Part shown: positions 1 through 8,545 of the stretch, one piece after another
Layout of the letters: each line of letters begins with the position of its first letter
Numbering within the stretch: the first letter of the stretch is position 1
DNA from: an uncultured Clostridium sp.
Lineage (GTDB): Bacteria > Bacillota_I > Bacilli_A > RF39 > UBA660
NCBI GenBank assembly: GCA_946402315.1
Contig: CAMIWC010000002.1
Coordinates: 1 to 64,000, forward strand
DNA length: 64,000 nucleotides
Direction: 5' to 3'
Program-made: the position numbers and the translations under genes
Notes under the pieces: generated by a model
Seen by the model: the letters and a program-made list of their open reading frames with translations, nothing else
The model's database searches: none
What the model was told of the DNA's origin: nothing

Positions 1-52
1 CATCAGACTTTGACTCTGACATGCGCTAGTTCGAATCTAGCCGAGGCAGCCA
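1..52 (+). tRNA. tRNA-Gln(UUG), 3' part only
   Basis: The window opens inside this tRNA. The anticodon stem TCAGA/TCTGA encloses a 7-nt loop CTTTGAC, giving anticodon TTG (Gln, CAA codons). The T arm GCTAG-TTCGAAT-CTAGC is intact. It is followed by the 3' acceptor strand CGAGGCA, discriminator G and an encoded CCA. The D arm and 5' acceptor lie outside the window. Five bases separate it from the next tRNA, so the two are probably co-transcribed. Confidence 0.9.
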
Positions 53-57
53 TATTT

Positions 58-133
58 GTTCCGCTAGCTCAGTCGGTAGAGCATTTGACTTTTAATCAAA
101 GGGTCTGGAGTTCGAATCTCCAGCGGGACACCA
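58..133 (+). tRNA. tRNA-Lys(UUU)
   Basis: Complete tRNA with CCA encoded. The acceptor strands GTTCCGC and GCGGGAC pair, with one T-G wobble. The anticodon stem TTTGA/TCAAA holds loop CTTTTAA, anticodon TTT, reading Lys codons. The T arm is CTGGA-GTTCGAATC-TCCAG-like. It follows tRNA-Gln and is followed by an intrinsic terminator. Confidence 0.95.
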
Positions 134-141
134 TTTGAAAT

Positions 142-172
142 AAAACCTTGTTTAATAACAAGGTTTTTATTT
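142..172 (+). terminator. Intrinsic terminator of the tRNA operon
   Basis: An 11-bp perfect stem AAAACCTTGTT/AACAAGGTTTT with a 4-nt loop, followed by a T-rich tract. It closes the Gln-Lys tRNA unit. Confidence 0.85.
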
Positions 173-218
173 TTGTATTCATGCGTTATAATAAAAGTAT
201 AAAGGTTGTGAGTATTTT

Positions 219-1013
219 ATGGGAAAAAGTATTATTGTTGGAAGCATGAATATTCAAAATAAATATCGAATTAGTAACTATGATGGTATTGATCCTAGTG
301 GTCAAGATAATGCTTTAATATTAAGAGAATTCTTAGATGAATATAATATTGATATTTTAGGTACACAAGAATTAGTTCGTAAGTTTATTAAAAGATTAAA
401 TATTGTATTTAAACCAAAATATAAAATGTTTGGATCATTTAGATATGGTAATACTTTTTTGGTTAAAAAGATTAATATAGTAGATCGTTTTAATGAAACT
501 GCTAGTATTATTACAAAACATAAAGTTATAAAATCTCGTACTCATAGACTACCTTGGCTACCTCATAATATTAAAGATATTATTGATGGTATTAAAAGAA
601 AATCCTTAAGACCTAGAGTTGTTACATGTTGTGTAGTAGAAATTCCTGGGTGGGGAAGAGTAAATTATATTAATACTCACTTGGAACATAGATTAAATAT
701 AATTCAAATTAGACAATTAAATTATTTACACAAGTTAATCGAAAAATCTAAATATCCAGTTATTTTAACTGGTGACTTTAATATGGATATGAATATGCCT
801 AGATTTAAAAATTTTGTAGATAATTTAAATACTATTGGTTATATAAGAGTTCCTAATGATGAAAAAACATGGAAGTATCAAGAAGATAAGTTACCAATAG
901 ATCACGTGTTTATTCCTAAAGAATGGAAAATAGATAATGTAAATATTATTAAAACAAAAGACTTAAAGTATTTTAGTGATCATTATCCAATACTTGTTAA
1001 GATATCTAAATAA
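219..1013 (+). CDS. Endonuclease/exonuclease/phosphatase (EEP) family protein
   Basis: A 264-aa protein with the EEP (DNase I-like, Mg-dependent phosphodiesterase) signatures in order: N-terminal MNIQN, the metal-binding Glu in LGTQE (about residue 50), NTHLEH (about 152), GDFNMD (about 185), PIDHVFI (about 230) and the catalytic His motif SDHYP near the C-terminus. There is no signal peptide or membrane segment, so it should be cytoplasmic. The family covers nucleases, inositol-phosphate phosphatases and sphingomyelinases. The substrate cannot be assigned from sequence. It is a single-gene unit downstream of the tRNAs, with a TATAAT box at 187-192 and a weak AGG/GTGAG ribosome site before the ATG. 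Confidence 0.85.
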   Translation: MGKSIIVGSMNIQNKYRISNYDGIDPSGQDNALILREFLDEYNIDILGTQELVRKFIKRLNIVFKPKYKMFGSFRYGNTFLVKKINIVDRFNETASIITKHKVIKSRTHRLPWLPHNIKDIIDGIKRKSLRPRVVTCCVVEIPGWGRVNYINTHLEHRLNIIQIRQLNYLHKLIEKSKYPVILTGDFNMDMNMPRFKNFVDNLNTIGYIRVPNDEKTWKYQEDKLPIDHVFIPKEWKIDNVNIIKTKDLKYFSDHYPILVKISK

Positions 1014-1074
1014 TATTTAAATTTTATACAAATAATGGTACAATCAAAATAGTTTGTTTTTAAGGAGTGATATT

Positions 1075-2436
1075 ATGATATTAATCCCTAAAGTTGGATG
1101 TAATGAAGTAAAATATAATTCTAATTTAGCTAAGAAAACTGATTATGTAATTATAGTTAATGATAAAGATAGTAGTAATGTAGGAGACTTATTTAGTTTA
1201 TGGAATCAAAAAACTAATGTTGTTATATGTAATGATATTAGTGACTATTATGATTTCATGAAAAAAGAAAGTAAAATGACTAGTAATAGTAATATTGTTA
1301 TTACTGGTACTAAAAAGACTAGTTATGAAAGTTTATTAGATTATAAAAATCTTACAGAATTCTATTTCTTATATATTAAGACTATTAAAGATATAGATAA
1401 AAATATGAATAAGATTAATAAGAGTTTCTTAAATAAAAAGGATAATTCTATAGTAAAAGAACTTATGGATAATTTCATTACTATGAATTCTGGTGGGAAA
1501 TATATAAGAGCCTTCTTAATAGGTTTAGGATATCACCTATCTAGTAAAAAGAATGATGACTATTATATGCCTCTTGCAGTTGCATATGAAACATTCCAAA
1601 CAGCAATATTAATTCATGATGATATTATAGATAAAGCTGATACCAGAAGAGGAAAGACTACTATTCATAAAAAATATGAAGAAAAGTTTGATAAATTTGA
1701 TATAAAAGATAAAGAGTTTAATGCTATTAAAAAGGATACAGGAGCAGCTCTTGCTTTATGTGTTGGAGATATTGGATTCTTTTTATCAAATGATATTATT
1801 GTAAGTAATTATGCTAATAATAGTAATTTATCTAAATTATTAAAGTTATATAATTCCATTGTTATTTATACAGGAAAAGGTGAAGTTATAGATGTATATC
1901 TTCCTCTTGCTGAAAAATATAATTCTAAATTTGTAGTATCTGAAAAGGATATAATGGAAATATATAGATTAAAAACAGCTTGGTATACTATAACTGGACC
2001 TCTTGCTTTAGGTATGACTATTGGTGGAGCAACTGATAAAGCTATTACATCTTTAGAGAAATTAGCAGAACCTTTAGGAATTGCTTTCCAAATCAAAGAT
2101 GACATTTTAGGTATTTATAGTAGTGCTAATAAAATGGGAAAGAATAATTCTGATATAGAAGAATATAAACAAACAATTTTATTCTCTTATACAATGAATA
2201 CTGAGTACAAAGATGAATTATTAAAGTATTATGGTAAGAATAATCTTACTGAAAAAGATATCTTAAAAGTTAGAGAAATCTTTGAAAAGAGTGGAGCATA
2301 TGACTATGCAATCCATAAAATGGAAGAATTATTTAGTGAAAGTAAAAAACTTATTAAGAGTAATAGAAGTATGAAGAAAGATTATAAGAATATTCTTCAA
2401 GGATTTATTACTTATCTAGAATTAAGAGATAAATAA
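1075..2436 (+). CDS. Polyprenyl (trans-isoprenyl) diphosphate synthase family, with N-terminal extension
   Basis: The ATG at 1075 is preferred because AAGGAGTGA (1062-1070) lies just upstream; a TTG at 1054 sits before that ribosome site. The 453-aa product has a C-terminal all-alpha prenyltransferase domain from about residue 125. It has GGKYIR, a first Asp-rich motif HDDIID followed by RRG (about 180-190) and a second Asp-rich motif QIKDDILG (about 339-346). Such enzymes condense isopentenyl diphosphate with an allylic diphosphate to make quinone or lipid-carrier chains. The first ~110 residues match nothing I recognise and are unusual for this ~320-aa family. The next gene starts 1 nt after the stop, suggesting one operon with the membrane protein and the lipid kinase. 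Confidence 0.85.
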   Translation: MILIPKVGCNEVKYNSNLAKKTDYVIIVNDKDSSNVGDLFSLWNQKTNVVICNDISDYYDFMKKESKMTSNSNIVITGTKKTSYESLLDYKNLTEFYFLYIKTIKDIDKNMNKINKSFLNKKDNSIVKELMDNFITMNSGGKYIRAFLIGLGYHLSSKKNDDYYMPLAVAYETFQTAILIHDDIIDKADTRRGKTTIHKKYEEKFDKFDIKDKEFNAIKKDTGAALALCVGDIGFFLSNDIIVSNYANNSNLSKLLKLYNSIVIYTGKGEVIDVYLPLAEKYNSKFVVSEKDIMEIYRLKTAWYTITGPLALGMTIGGATDKAITSLEKLAEPLGIAFQIKDDILGIYSSANKMGKNNSDIEEYKQTILFSYTMNTEYKDELLKYYGKNNLTEKDILKVREIFEKSGAYDYAIHKMEELFSESKKLIKSNRSMKKDYKNILQGFITYLELRDK

Positions 2437-2437
2437 T

Positions 2438-2815
2438 ATGAAAAAACTATTAATAATTATATCTTTCTTTGGATTTATGTTTTCTTTAGGTACAACTATT
2501 AAGTATTATAAAGAAATAAATAATATTACTATTGTTGAATATAATTTCTATGCTAAAGAAAATGAAAAAGGTAAACAATATAAAATAAACTATAATGATA
2601 TAGAAGATAATAGATTAAAAGAAATAGTAAAAAAAGAAAAAGAAGCTGATGACTGTTCTTTTGATGATATTGGATTACCTAAATGTGTTAGTAAAATTAG
2701 AAATGATAGTATGAAGTATGAAAAATATTATATAGTTTATTATGGAGATAATTATTATAAAGTTATATATAAAGTTGCAGATATTAAATATTTAGATAAA
2801 ATAATAAATAATTAA
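2438..2815 (+). CDS. Small membrane-anchored protein, unknown function
   Basis: A 125-aa protein with an N-terminal hydrophobic segment (residues about 4-21, MKKLLIIISFFGFMFSLG) that is either a signal anchor or an uncleaved signal peptide. A charged, Tyr/Lys-rich extracytoplasmic part of about 100 residues follows. Two Cys (in DDCSF and PKCVSK) are 12 residues apart and could form a disulfide. There is no lipobox. The gene begins one base after the polyprenyl synthase stop and ends 16 nt before the lipid kinase, so it is probably co-transcribed with both. I do not recognise the family. Confidence 0.6.
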   Translation: MKKLLIIISFFGFMFSLGTTIKYYKEINNITIVEYNFYAKENEKGKQYKINYNDIEDNRLKEIVKKEKEADDCSFDDIGLPKCVSKIRNDSMKYEKYYIVYYGDNYYKVIYKVADIKYLDKIINN

Positions 2816-2831
2816 TTGAAAAGGTGAGTTT

Positions 2832-3764
2832 ATGAAAAAATGTGTAGTCATTTATAATTCTCATAGTGGTAAAAAAATTAAAAAGAATTTTTTAGCTAGT
2901 TATGTCGATATTTTACTTGAAAATGATTATGATCCAGAAATAATCTTTTCTAAATACAAAGGACATATAACAGAAACTGTAAGAAATCTTCCTAATGATG
3001 TTGATCTAGTTATTAGCGTTGGAGGAGATGGTACTTTTAATGAAGCAGTTAATGGTAACTTACAAAGAGAAAGGATGCTTCTTTTAGCTCATATTCCTCT
3101 AGGTACTACTAATGATATTGGTGCTATGTTTGGATATGGAAATGATGTTATCAAGAATTTAAAATATTTACTTGATGGAGAAGAAAGAAAAATAGATATT
3201 TGTACAGTTAATAAAAAAGCATTTGTTTATGTTGCTGGATTTGGTAAATTTATGACTATTCCATATGAAACTACTAGTGCTGCGAAAAAAAGACTTGGAT
3301 ATCTTGCCTATTTATCTGAAGGAGTTAAACATTTCTTTGGAAGAACAAGATTACATGAAATGACATATAAAGTAAATGGAGAAGAGTATACGGGACTATT
3401 TTCATTTATATTAATAAGTAATGCTAATCATATCGCAGGAATTAGTAACTTTTATAATAATGTTTATTTAGATGATAAAAAGTTTGAAGTATTATTCTGT
3501 AATCTTACTAAAAGAAAAGATATAGTTAAAAGTTTATTATATTTAACTGCAGGAGATATAACTAAAGTTCCTGGATTCTATTTTTATAAAACAGACAAAA
3601 TTGAGATTAATTTTACTAATGAAACTGATAAATGGTGCGTTGATGGAGAAGAACTTATGGGTAAAGCGCATAAGTATAAGATTGATATTGTAAGTGATTT
3701 TCCAGTAATGATGCCTAAAAAGAATATCAAGAAACTGTTTGTATCAGAAAAAAAGAACAACTAG
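2832..3764 (+). CDS. Diacylglycerol kinase / YegS-like lipid kinase
   Basis: A 310-aa protein of the DAGK catalytic family. It starts with YNSHSGKK, has the nucleotide-binding loop SVGGDGTFNEAVNG (about residue 60-73), then PLGTTNDIGAMFG (about 92-104) and the C-terminal WCVDGEEL motif, in the usual order and spacing. Members phosphorylate diacylglycerol or related lipids with ATP at the inner face of the membrane. AAGGTGAG precedes the ATG. Its co-directional neighbours (polyprenyl synthase, small membrane protein) suggest a membrane-lipid role. The exact substrate is not determined. The stop codon lies in the terminator loop. Confidence 0.9.
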   Translation: MKKCVVIYNSHSGKKIKKNFLASYVDILLENDYDPEIIFSKYKGHITETVRNLPNDVDLVISVGGDGTFNEAVNGNLQRERMLLLAHIPLGTTNDIGAMFGYGNDVIKNLKYLLDGEERKIDICTVNKKAFVYVAGFGKFMTIPYETTSAAKKRLGYLAYLSEGVKHFFGRTRLHEMTYKVNGEEYTGLFSFILISNANHIAGISNFYNNVYLDDKKFEVLFCNLTKRKDIVKSLLYLTAGDITKVPGFYFYKTDKIEINFTNETDKWCVDGEELMGKAHKYKIDIVSDFPVMMPKKNIKKLFVSEKKNN

Positions 3765-3779
3765 ATTGTTCTTTTTTTA
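3751..3779 (+). terminator. Intrinsic terminator after the lipid kinase
   Basis: Stem GAACAA/TTGTTC (extendable with A-T pairs), a short loop holding the stop codon, and a run of seven or more T. Confidence 0.8.
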
Positions 3780-3808
3780 TTGTATTAAAACTATAATTCT
3801 TTTATAAT
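3780..3808 (+). promoter_or_regulatory. Promoter of Cys-rich pair 1
   Basis: TTGTAT (3780-3785), 17-bp spacer, TATAAT (3803-3808), followed by ATTAAGATGATA. The -35 begins at the end of the preceding terminator's T-run. The same arrangement recurs before pair 2. Confidence 0.75.
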
Positions 3809-3835
3809 TAAGATGATAAGATAGGATGGATAGAT

Positions 3836-4594
3836 ATGAAGAGAAAAATATTTTATGTTATGTTATTTACAATTATATGTTTAGTTCCAAGAGTAGATGC
3901 AGCAACTGCTAGAAAGACTTGTAATCAAATTGAACTTAAGAACTACAAAGAAATAGCAACTAATATGACAGCTAATTATGAATTAGTAGCTAATATGGAA
4001 ACTTATGATGATTATGATAATATTCCTATGGGTGGTACAGCTCAAGATTATTATTATAGAATTATTATCGATAATGTTACTGAAGAATTCTATATTAAAG
4101 TTGGAGCTCATAAGTTCTTATATAAAGATTCTAAAGATGGAAAACTAGTAGCTGATTATATGTACCATGGTGGAGCAAATGTAAATGTTGGTATTTATGT
4201 TGCTGGAAATGGAGATTGTAAAGATACTTTAGTCAGAAATATTGCTGTTAAATTACCATATTATAACGTATATAGTGTTTTTCCTGAATGTGAAGGAAAA
4301 GTGGGTATATTAAAAATATGTTCTCCTGATATTGATACATCTAAAATAAATGAAGAATCATTTAAAAAAATGGTAAAAGAACAAGAAGAAGAATATAACA
4401 AAGAAAATGCACCAGAAGAAAAAGAAGAAGTTAAAGAAGAAAAATGGTATAAAAAAATTATTAATTGGTACAACGATAATAAAAAATTAACTATTCCTGC
4501 TACAGTAGCAGTAATCGTTTTAATAGTATTAATAGTTATTAAAGTAAAACGTGATAATAAGAACAAAATAAAAGTAGATTTGGGGGATATTTAA
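3836..4594 (+). CDS. Pair 1 small protein: secreted, single-pass C-anchored protein
   Basis: A 252-aa protein with a signal peptide (about 1-22, ending VDAA), a ~160-aa extracytoplasmic domain and an acidic Lys/Glu linker (about 180-205). A C-terminal membrane helix (IPATVAVIVLIVLIVIKV) leads to a short basic tail ending KVDLGDI. Four Cys (in TCNQ, GDCKDT, PECEG, KICSPD) recur in the pair 2 paralogue. Paralogues lie at 7789 and 11755, each directly before a ~1040-aa Cys-rich secreted protein; here the gap is 1 nt. The ribosome site of the large gene (TTGGGGG) lies in the codons for the DLGD tail. I do not recognise the family. A membrane partner or anchor of the large protein is an inference from strict pairing. 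Confidence 0.7.
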   Translation: MKRKIFYVMLFTIICLVPRVDAATARKTCNQIELKNYKEIATNMTANYELVANMETYDDYDNIPMGGTAQDYYYRIIIDNVTEEFYIKVGAHKFLYKDSKDGKLVADYMYHGGANVNVGIYVAGNGDCKDTLVRNIAVKLPYYNVYSVFPECEGKVGILKICSPDIDTSKINEESFKKMVKEQEEEYNKENAPEEKEEVKEEKWYKKIINWYNDNKKLTIPATVAVIVLIVLIVIKVKRDNKNKIKVDLGDI

Positions 4595-4595
4595 T

Positions 4596-7500
4596 ATGAA
4601 AAAAATAGTATTAATTATAACTACAATATTTTGGATTGTTCCTTTAATTGTTTTTGCTGATTGTATTCAACCAATTTCTGGAGGAGGTAGTTCTGAACCT
4701 CCTGCACCAAGCTATGGTCCTGGTTGTGGCGAAGAAAATGCCAATACTTGTCTTAGTACAGGAAATGGATTTGGAGTTAGATTTCAATTATATGAGGTAA
4801 AAAGTAAAGACGAGATATATTTAAAAGGATACTTTGATGTTTTAAAAGGAACATTACCATCTAACACAAGAATTAGTGCTCCTGGGCATAATACTTTGTA
4901 TAATAAATTACATTGTACTAAGGTAACTAGTTTACAAGCTGCTAGAGATAAGAGAGAATCATATCTTATACCAATAAAAGATGTTACTGGAGATGGATAT
5001 ATTACAGATGAAGATATGAGAGGTACTGTAAAAAAATATCTAAATGGTGACTATGGAAAAGTATGGATTGATGATAATATTTGTTGCGGAGATAATAGCG
5101 CATATAAAAAAGGAGAATTAGCTACATGGGCTTTTGATTACGAAGGAAATACACCTAAGAGTGGATTCTTATATACATATTTCTTTACTCCAATATTAGA
5201 GGGAGAATATGAAACTGCTGCTAATTTATTTGGAATGACAGAAGATGCTTTAATGGAAATGCTTAATCATCCAGATGATTATTACATTACCGCTGAAGTA
5301 TTATATACACATTATGATAGTATTCCTAAAACACCATATTACTTTATGCCTGTTAGTGAAAGTGGATTTACTCATGGAGCTAGAGATGTTCATACAGCAA
5401 TTATAACTACTCCTAATGATCCAGATGCTTATTTGTTGATTCCAAATATGATAAAAAAGGTTAATGCTGCTAATACACTTTACTATAACTGGTATGGTTA
5501 TAGTGATGGAAAACAAAATTATAAAGCAACATGTGAATATGCCTATGGATTTGAAGCATGGAATATTAGAGAAATATGTGATGAATGTGGTAAAAGTTGT
5601 GAAAACGATTGTAAAGATACTTATCCAGATTCTGCCGAAAGATTAGCTTGTGCAAAATCTTGGTGTGCAATAAATGATCCAGATAATACTGAATGTGTTA
5701 GTTCATGTAGAACTCCTGTTCCAGATGATGCTGGATGCTTGCCAGGAGAGACTGATGGTAAACAATGTAGTGATTATAAAGCTAGTAGAGATTCTAATTC
5801 AGAAAAAGAATTAGATTGTGAAGAAACGGATGAATCTATAATAAATAATAAGACTCATCTTGCTGCTAAGGTTTGTTATGATGATAATTCAGATTTTAGT
5901 GATGGTAATACTGAAGATTTAGGTACAGATGATTTCGATTATGGAACTAAGTTCTATAAAATTGTTTGTGAAACAACTCTTGATTTTAAAGATCTTCCAG
6001 GAAAACAATATATTTACCTAGATCAAGAACAACCTATGTTTATTCATTTTAGTTATAAAGTTAATTATAAAAAAGAATGTACTTTATATTATAAAATTGC
6101 TAGTCAATTAAAGACTGACAAAACAGGACTTTGGACATTAGATTATTCTAAAAGTAGAATTAAATATGATATAGATGCTTTAGATAATGCTTATGAAGAA
6201 ACTGAAACTAAGATGAATGATTCTGAAACAACTGCTGAAGAAAAATTAATCTATCAAGCTGTATTAACTAATATTACTACAACTAAAAATAAATTAGAAA
6301 GTATTTATAAAAATGCTATTACGAGATTAGAAAACTTATCTAGATCTGAAGCACCTGAAATAGTTAAAGAAAATGATCTTGAATTAGTTTTATTTGATTA
6401 TTCAACATATACAGAGTATCGTCCTACTGGACCTGAATTTGTTTTAGTACCATATATATGTGAACCAATAGACAAAGAAGAATTAGGAACTAGACTAATA
6501 TGTTTATTTAATAATTATGAAGAAGTTCAATATATAACATATAAAGAAGATAGTTATGAATGTAGGGGTGAAGGTGGACAATATGTTTATGATAGTGTTC
6601 ATAATAAAGGAACATATACAGAAACTGTTTATTACACTTTACCAGATAGTTATATAGGAGCTCATTCTGATAACATTGGACCATATCATACTATAAGTGA
6701 TTGTGAAGATGCAGTATCTAGTTCAAATGGATTCTGTAAAATTGTTGAGTACACTTATGTATTACCTCCATTTGATGGAGTAAATCCAACTGGATACGCT
6801 AGTGAAGTAGCTAAAGTAGGAGATAAATTAACATTAAAATTTGAAGCTGGAGAATGTAATGAGTTTGGATTCACTTACAAATGTGATTATGAATTTGAAG
6901 ATAAATACTGTGAAGCATGTAAAGGAATAGATAAGACTTCTGAGGAGTATAAAAAATGTCTATATGAAAAATGTGGATGTGAAGCTTATTGTGGATCAGA
7001 TGCAGCTTGTAGATTCTTATATTGTCCAAAACCATGTGAAGGATGCGACTGGGGAAAAGAATTAGAAGATGATGAGTGCCAAAAATGTGATGACAGCTGT
7101 AAGTCTTTAAAAAATGGCGATGTTAAGAAATATACAGATTGTATTTATGATGAATGTTGTTATAAACCATGTAATGGAAATATAGCATGTGAAGAAAGAT
7201 GCTGCATAAGTAAATGTAATTATTTATATTCAGGAAATGCTTCTGAAAGACAAAAATGTATTGAAGAAGAATGCCCTAGTCCACCACCAGGAGGGACAAA
7301 CTATATATTTAGAACAGTATCATTACATAATCCATTCCCAGATAGAGGAACTGAAACAGGAGTAATTGGTAAAAACTGGTATAACAAAGAAAAAATTATA
7401 ACAGACGCTGATGAAGCTGGAAGATATCATGATAGTACTTCGGGATTTAATAATAGATATGAATATAGTATAAAAATCAATTCTAAACAATTGAAACAAG

Positions 7501-7712
7501 TTAAAAAGATGGTTAAAGAAGAAAAACAAAGAATAGATGGCGTTGAATATAATGGAACAACATCATATAAATTCTTTAAGAAATCTGATGCTTATACAAG
7601 TGGAAAATCACCTTATGCATATTGTAGTAAATTCTTATATGAAGACCTAGCTAATATAGGTGTTAATGTTCAAACAACTGAAGCAAGTTTATACTGTGTT
7701 AGCATTAATTAA
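4596..7712 (+). CDS. Pair 1 large protein: secreted Cys-rich surface protein
   Basis: A 1038-aa protein with an N-terminal signal peptide (about 1-21, ending VFAD) and no other membrane helix or LPXTG signal. It starts with a Gly-rich stretch (SGGGSS). It carries an EF-hand/dockerin-like loop DVTGDGYITDED at about residue 129 and roughly fifty Cys, densest at about 320-400 and 770-900 (motifs such as CGCEAYCGSD and CNGNIAC). A helical region near 525-585 separates the Cys-rich parts. The C-terminal ~130 residues (PFPDRGT, NWYNKE, YAYCSKFLYEDL) are the part best conserved among the three paralogues. Many disulfides and an extracellular location are likely. The function is unknown; an adhesin or structural surface role is inference. 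Confidence 0.75.
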   Translation: MKKIVLIITTIFWIVPLIVFADCIQPISGGGSSEPPAPSYGPGCGEENANTCLSTGNGFGVRFQLYEVKSKDEIYLKGYFDVLKGTLPSNTRISAPGHNTLYNKLHCTKVTSLQAARDKRESYLIPIKDVTGDGYITDEDMRGTVKKYLNGDYGKVWIDDNICCGDNSAYKKGELATWAFDYEGNTPKSGFLYTYFFTPILEGEYETAANLFGMTEDALMEMLNHPDDYYITAEVLYTHYDSIPKTPYYFMPVSESGFTHGARDVHTAIITTPNDPDAYLLIPNMIKKVNAANTLYYNWYGYSDGKQNYKATCEYAYGFEAWNIREICDECGKSCENDCKDTYPDSAERLACAKSWCAINDPDNTECVSSCRTPVPDDAGCLPGETDGKQCSDYKASRDSNSEKELDCEETDESIINNKTHLAAKVCYDDNSDFSDGNTEDLGTDDFDYGTKFYKIVCETTLDFKDLPGKQYIYLDQEQPMFIHFSYKVNYKKECTLYYKIASQLKTDKTGLWTLDYSKSRIKYDIDALDNAYEETETKMNDSETTAEEKLIYQAVLTNITTTKNKLESIYKNAITRLENLSRSEAPEIVKENDLELVLFDYSTYTEYRPTGPEFVLVPYICEPIDKEELGTRLICLFNNYEEVQYITYKEDSYECRGEGGQYVYDSVHNKGTYTETVYYTLPDSYIGAHSDNIGPYHTISDCEDAVSSSNGFCKIVEYTYVLPPFDGVNPTGYASEVAKVGDKLTLKFEAGECNEFGFTYKCDYEFEDKYCEACKGIDKTSEEYKKCLYEKCGCEAYCGSDAACRFLYCPKPCEGCDWGKELEDDECQKCDDSCKSLKNGDVKKYTDCIYDECCYKPCNGNIACEERCCISKCNYLYSGNASERQKCIEEECPSPPPGGTNYIFRTVSLHNPFPDRGTETGVIGKNWYNKEKIITDADEAGRYHDSTSGFNNRYEYSIKINSKQLKQVKKMVKEEKQRIDGVEYNGTTSYKFFKKSDAYTSGKSPYAYCSKFLYEDLANIGVNVQTTEASLYCVSIN

Positions 7713-7736
7713 GACGAATATATTTCGTCTTTTTTA
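7711..7736 (+). terminator. Intrinsic terminator after Cys-rich pair 1
   Basis: Stem AAGACGAA/TTCGTCTT, short AT loop, then a T-run. It overlaps the stop codon. Confidence 0.85.
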
Positions 7737-7765
7737 TTGTAATAATAATAGATATCTTTTATAAT
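7737..7765 (+). promoter_or_regulatory. Promoter of Cys-rich pair 2
   Basis: TTGTAA (7737-7742), 17-bp spacer, TATAAT (7760-7765), followed by TAAAATGATAG. The context CTTTTATAATTAA(A/G)ATGATA matches the pair 1 promoter, as expected of a duplicated unit. Confidence 0.75.
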
Positions 7766-7788
7766 TAAAATGATAGGGTAGGATGTAT

Positions 7789-8544
7789 ATGAAGAAGAAT
7801 ATTTTGTTTGTTTTAATGCTAGTATTTATACTATTCTTTGGAACAAGTGTAGATGCAGCTAAAAAGAAAAACTGTGATCAACAAGTTCTTAAACCAATTA
7901 AAGAATTAGCTTCTCAAGTAACAGTTAATTATGAATTGGTTACTTATATGGATACATATGGAGATTATAGTAGAGTTCCTGATGGAGGTAATATTCAAGA
8001 TTACTACTATAACATCATAATAGATAATATGAGTGAAGAAATATATGTAGATTTTGGACCATATACTAAATATTATAAAGATTCTAAAGATGGAAAATTA
8101 GTTGTTGAATCTGCATTTAAAGGTGGTGCCAAACTATCAATAAATATTTATTCAGCTACTGGTGGAGACTGTAAAGATACATTAATTAAAACTATAGTAC
8201 TCAAACTTCCTTATTATAATATTTATAGTATCTATCCAGAATGTGAAGGAAATGTTGGTAAACTAAAAATATGTTCTCCTGATATAGATACATCTAAATA
8301 CTTAGATGATGATTTTAGAAGAATAGTTAAACAAGAAGAAGAGGAATATAACAAAAAACAAGAACAAGAAGAAGAACATAATAAAAATGAAAAATGGTAT
8401 ATAAAAATAATTAACTGGTATAAAGATAATAAAAAATTAACTATTCCTGCAACAATTGCAGTAGTATTATTAATACTATTAATAGTAATTAAAGTTAAAC
8501 TTGATAATAAGAGCAAAGTAAAAGTTGATTTGGGGGATATTTAA
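7789..8544 (+). CDS. Pair 2 small protein: secreted, single-pass C-anchored protein
   Basis: Close paralogue of the gene at 3836. It has a signal peptide ending near VDAA, an extracytoplasmic domain with the same four Cys, and the shared stretches PEC(E)GNVG, LKICSPDIDTSK and NKKLTIPAT. The acidic/Gln linker, C-terminal membrane helix and basic tail KVKVDLGDI also match. I prefer the ATG at 7789 over 7783 because the latter overlaps AGGATG, which sits at the ribosome-site position used in pair 1. The product is 251 aa. It is translated just ahead of the large paralogue (8546), with the Shine-Dalgarno for that gene inside the tail codons. The function is unknown. Confidence 0.7.
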   Translation: MKKNILFVLMLVFILFFGTSVDAAKKKNCDQQVLKPIKELASQVTVNYELVTYMDTYGDYSRVPDGGNIQDYYYNIIIDNMSEEIYVDFGPYTKYYKDSKDGKLVVESAFKGGAKLSINIYSATGGDCKDTLIKTIVLKLPYYNIYSIYPECEGNVGKLKICSPDIDTSKYLDDDFRRIVKQEEEEYNKKQEQEEEHNKNEKWYIKIINWYKDNKKLTIPATIAVVLLILLIVIKVKLDNKSKVKVDLGDI

Positions 8545-8545
8545 G

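Noticed and set aside
1054-1074. TTG start for the polyprenyl synthase
   Set aside because: It lies upstream of the ribosome site AAGGAGTGA, which correctly serves ATG 1075.
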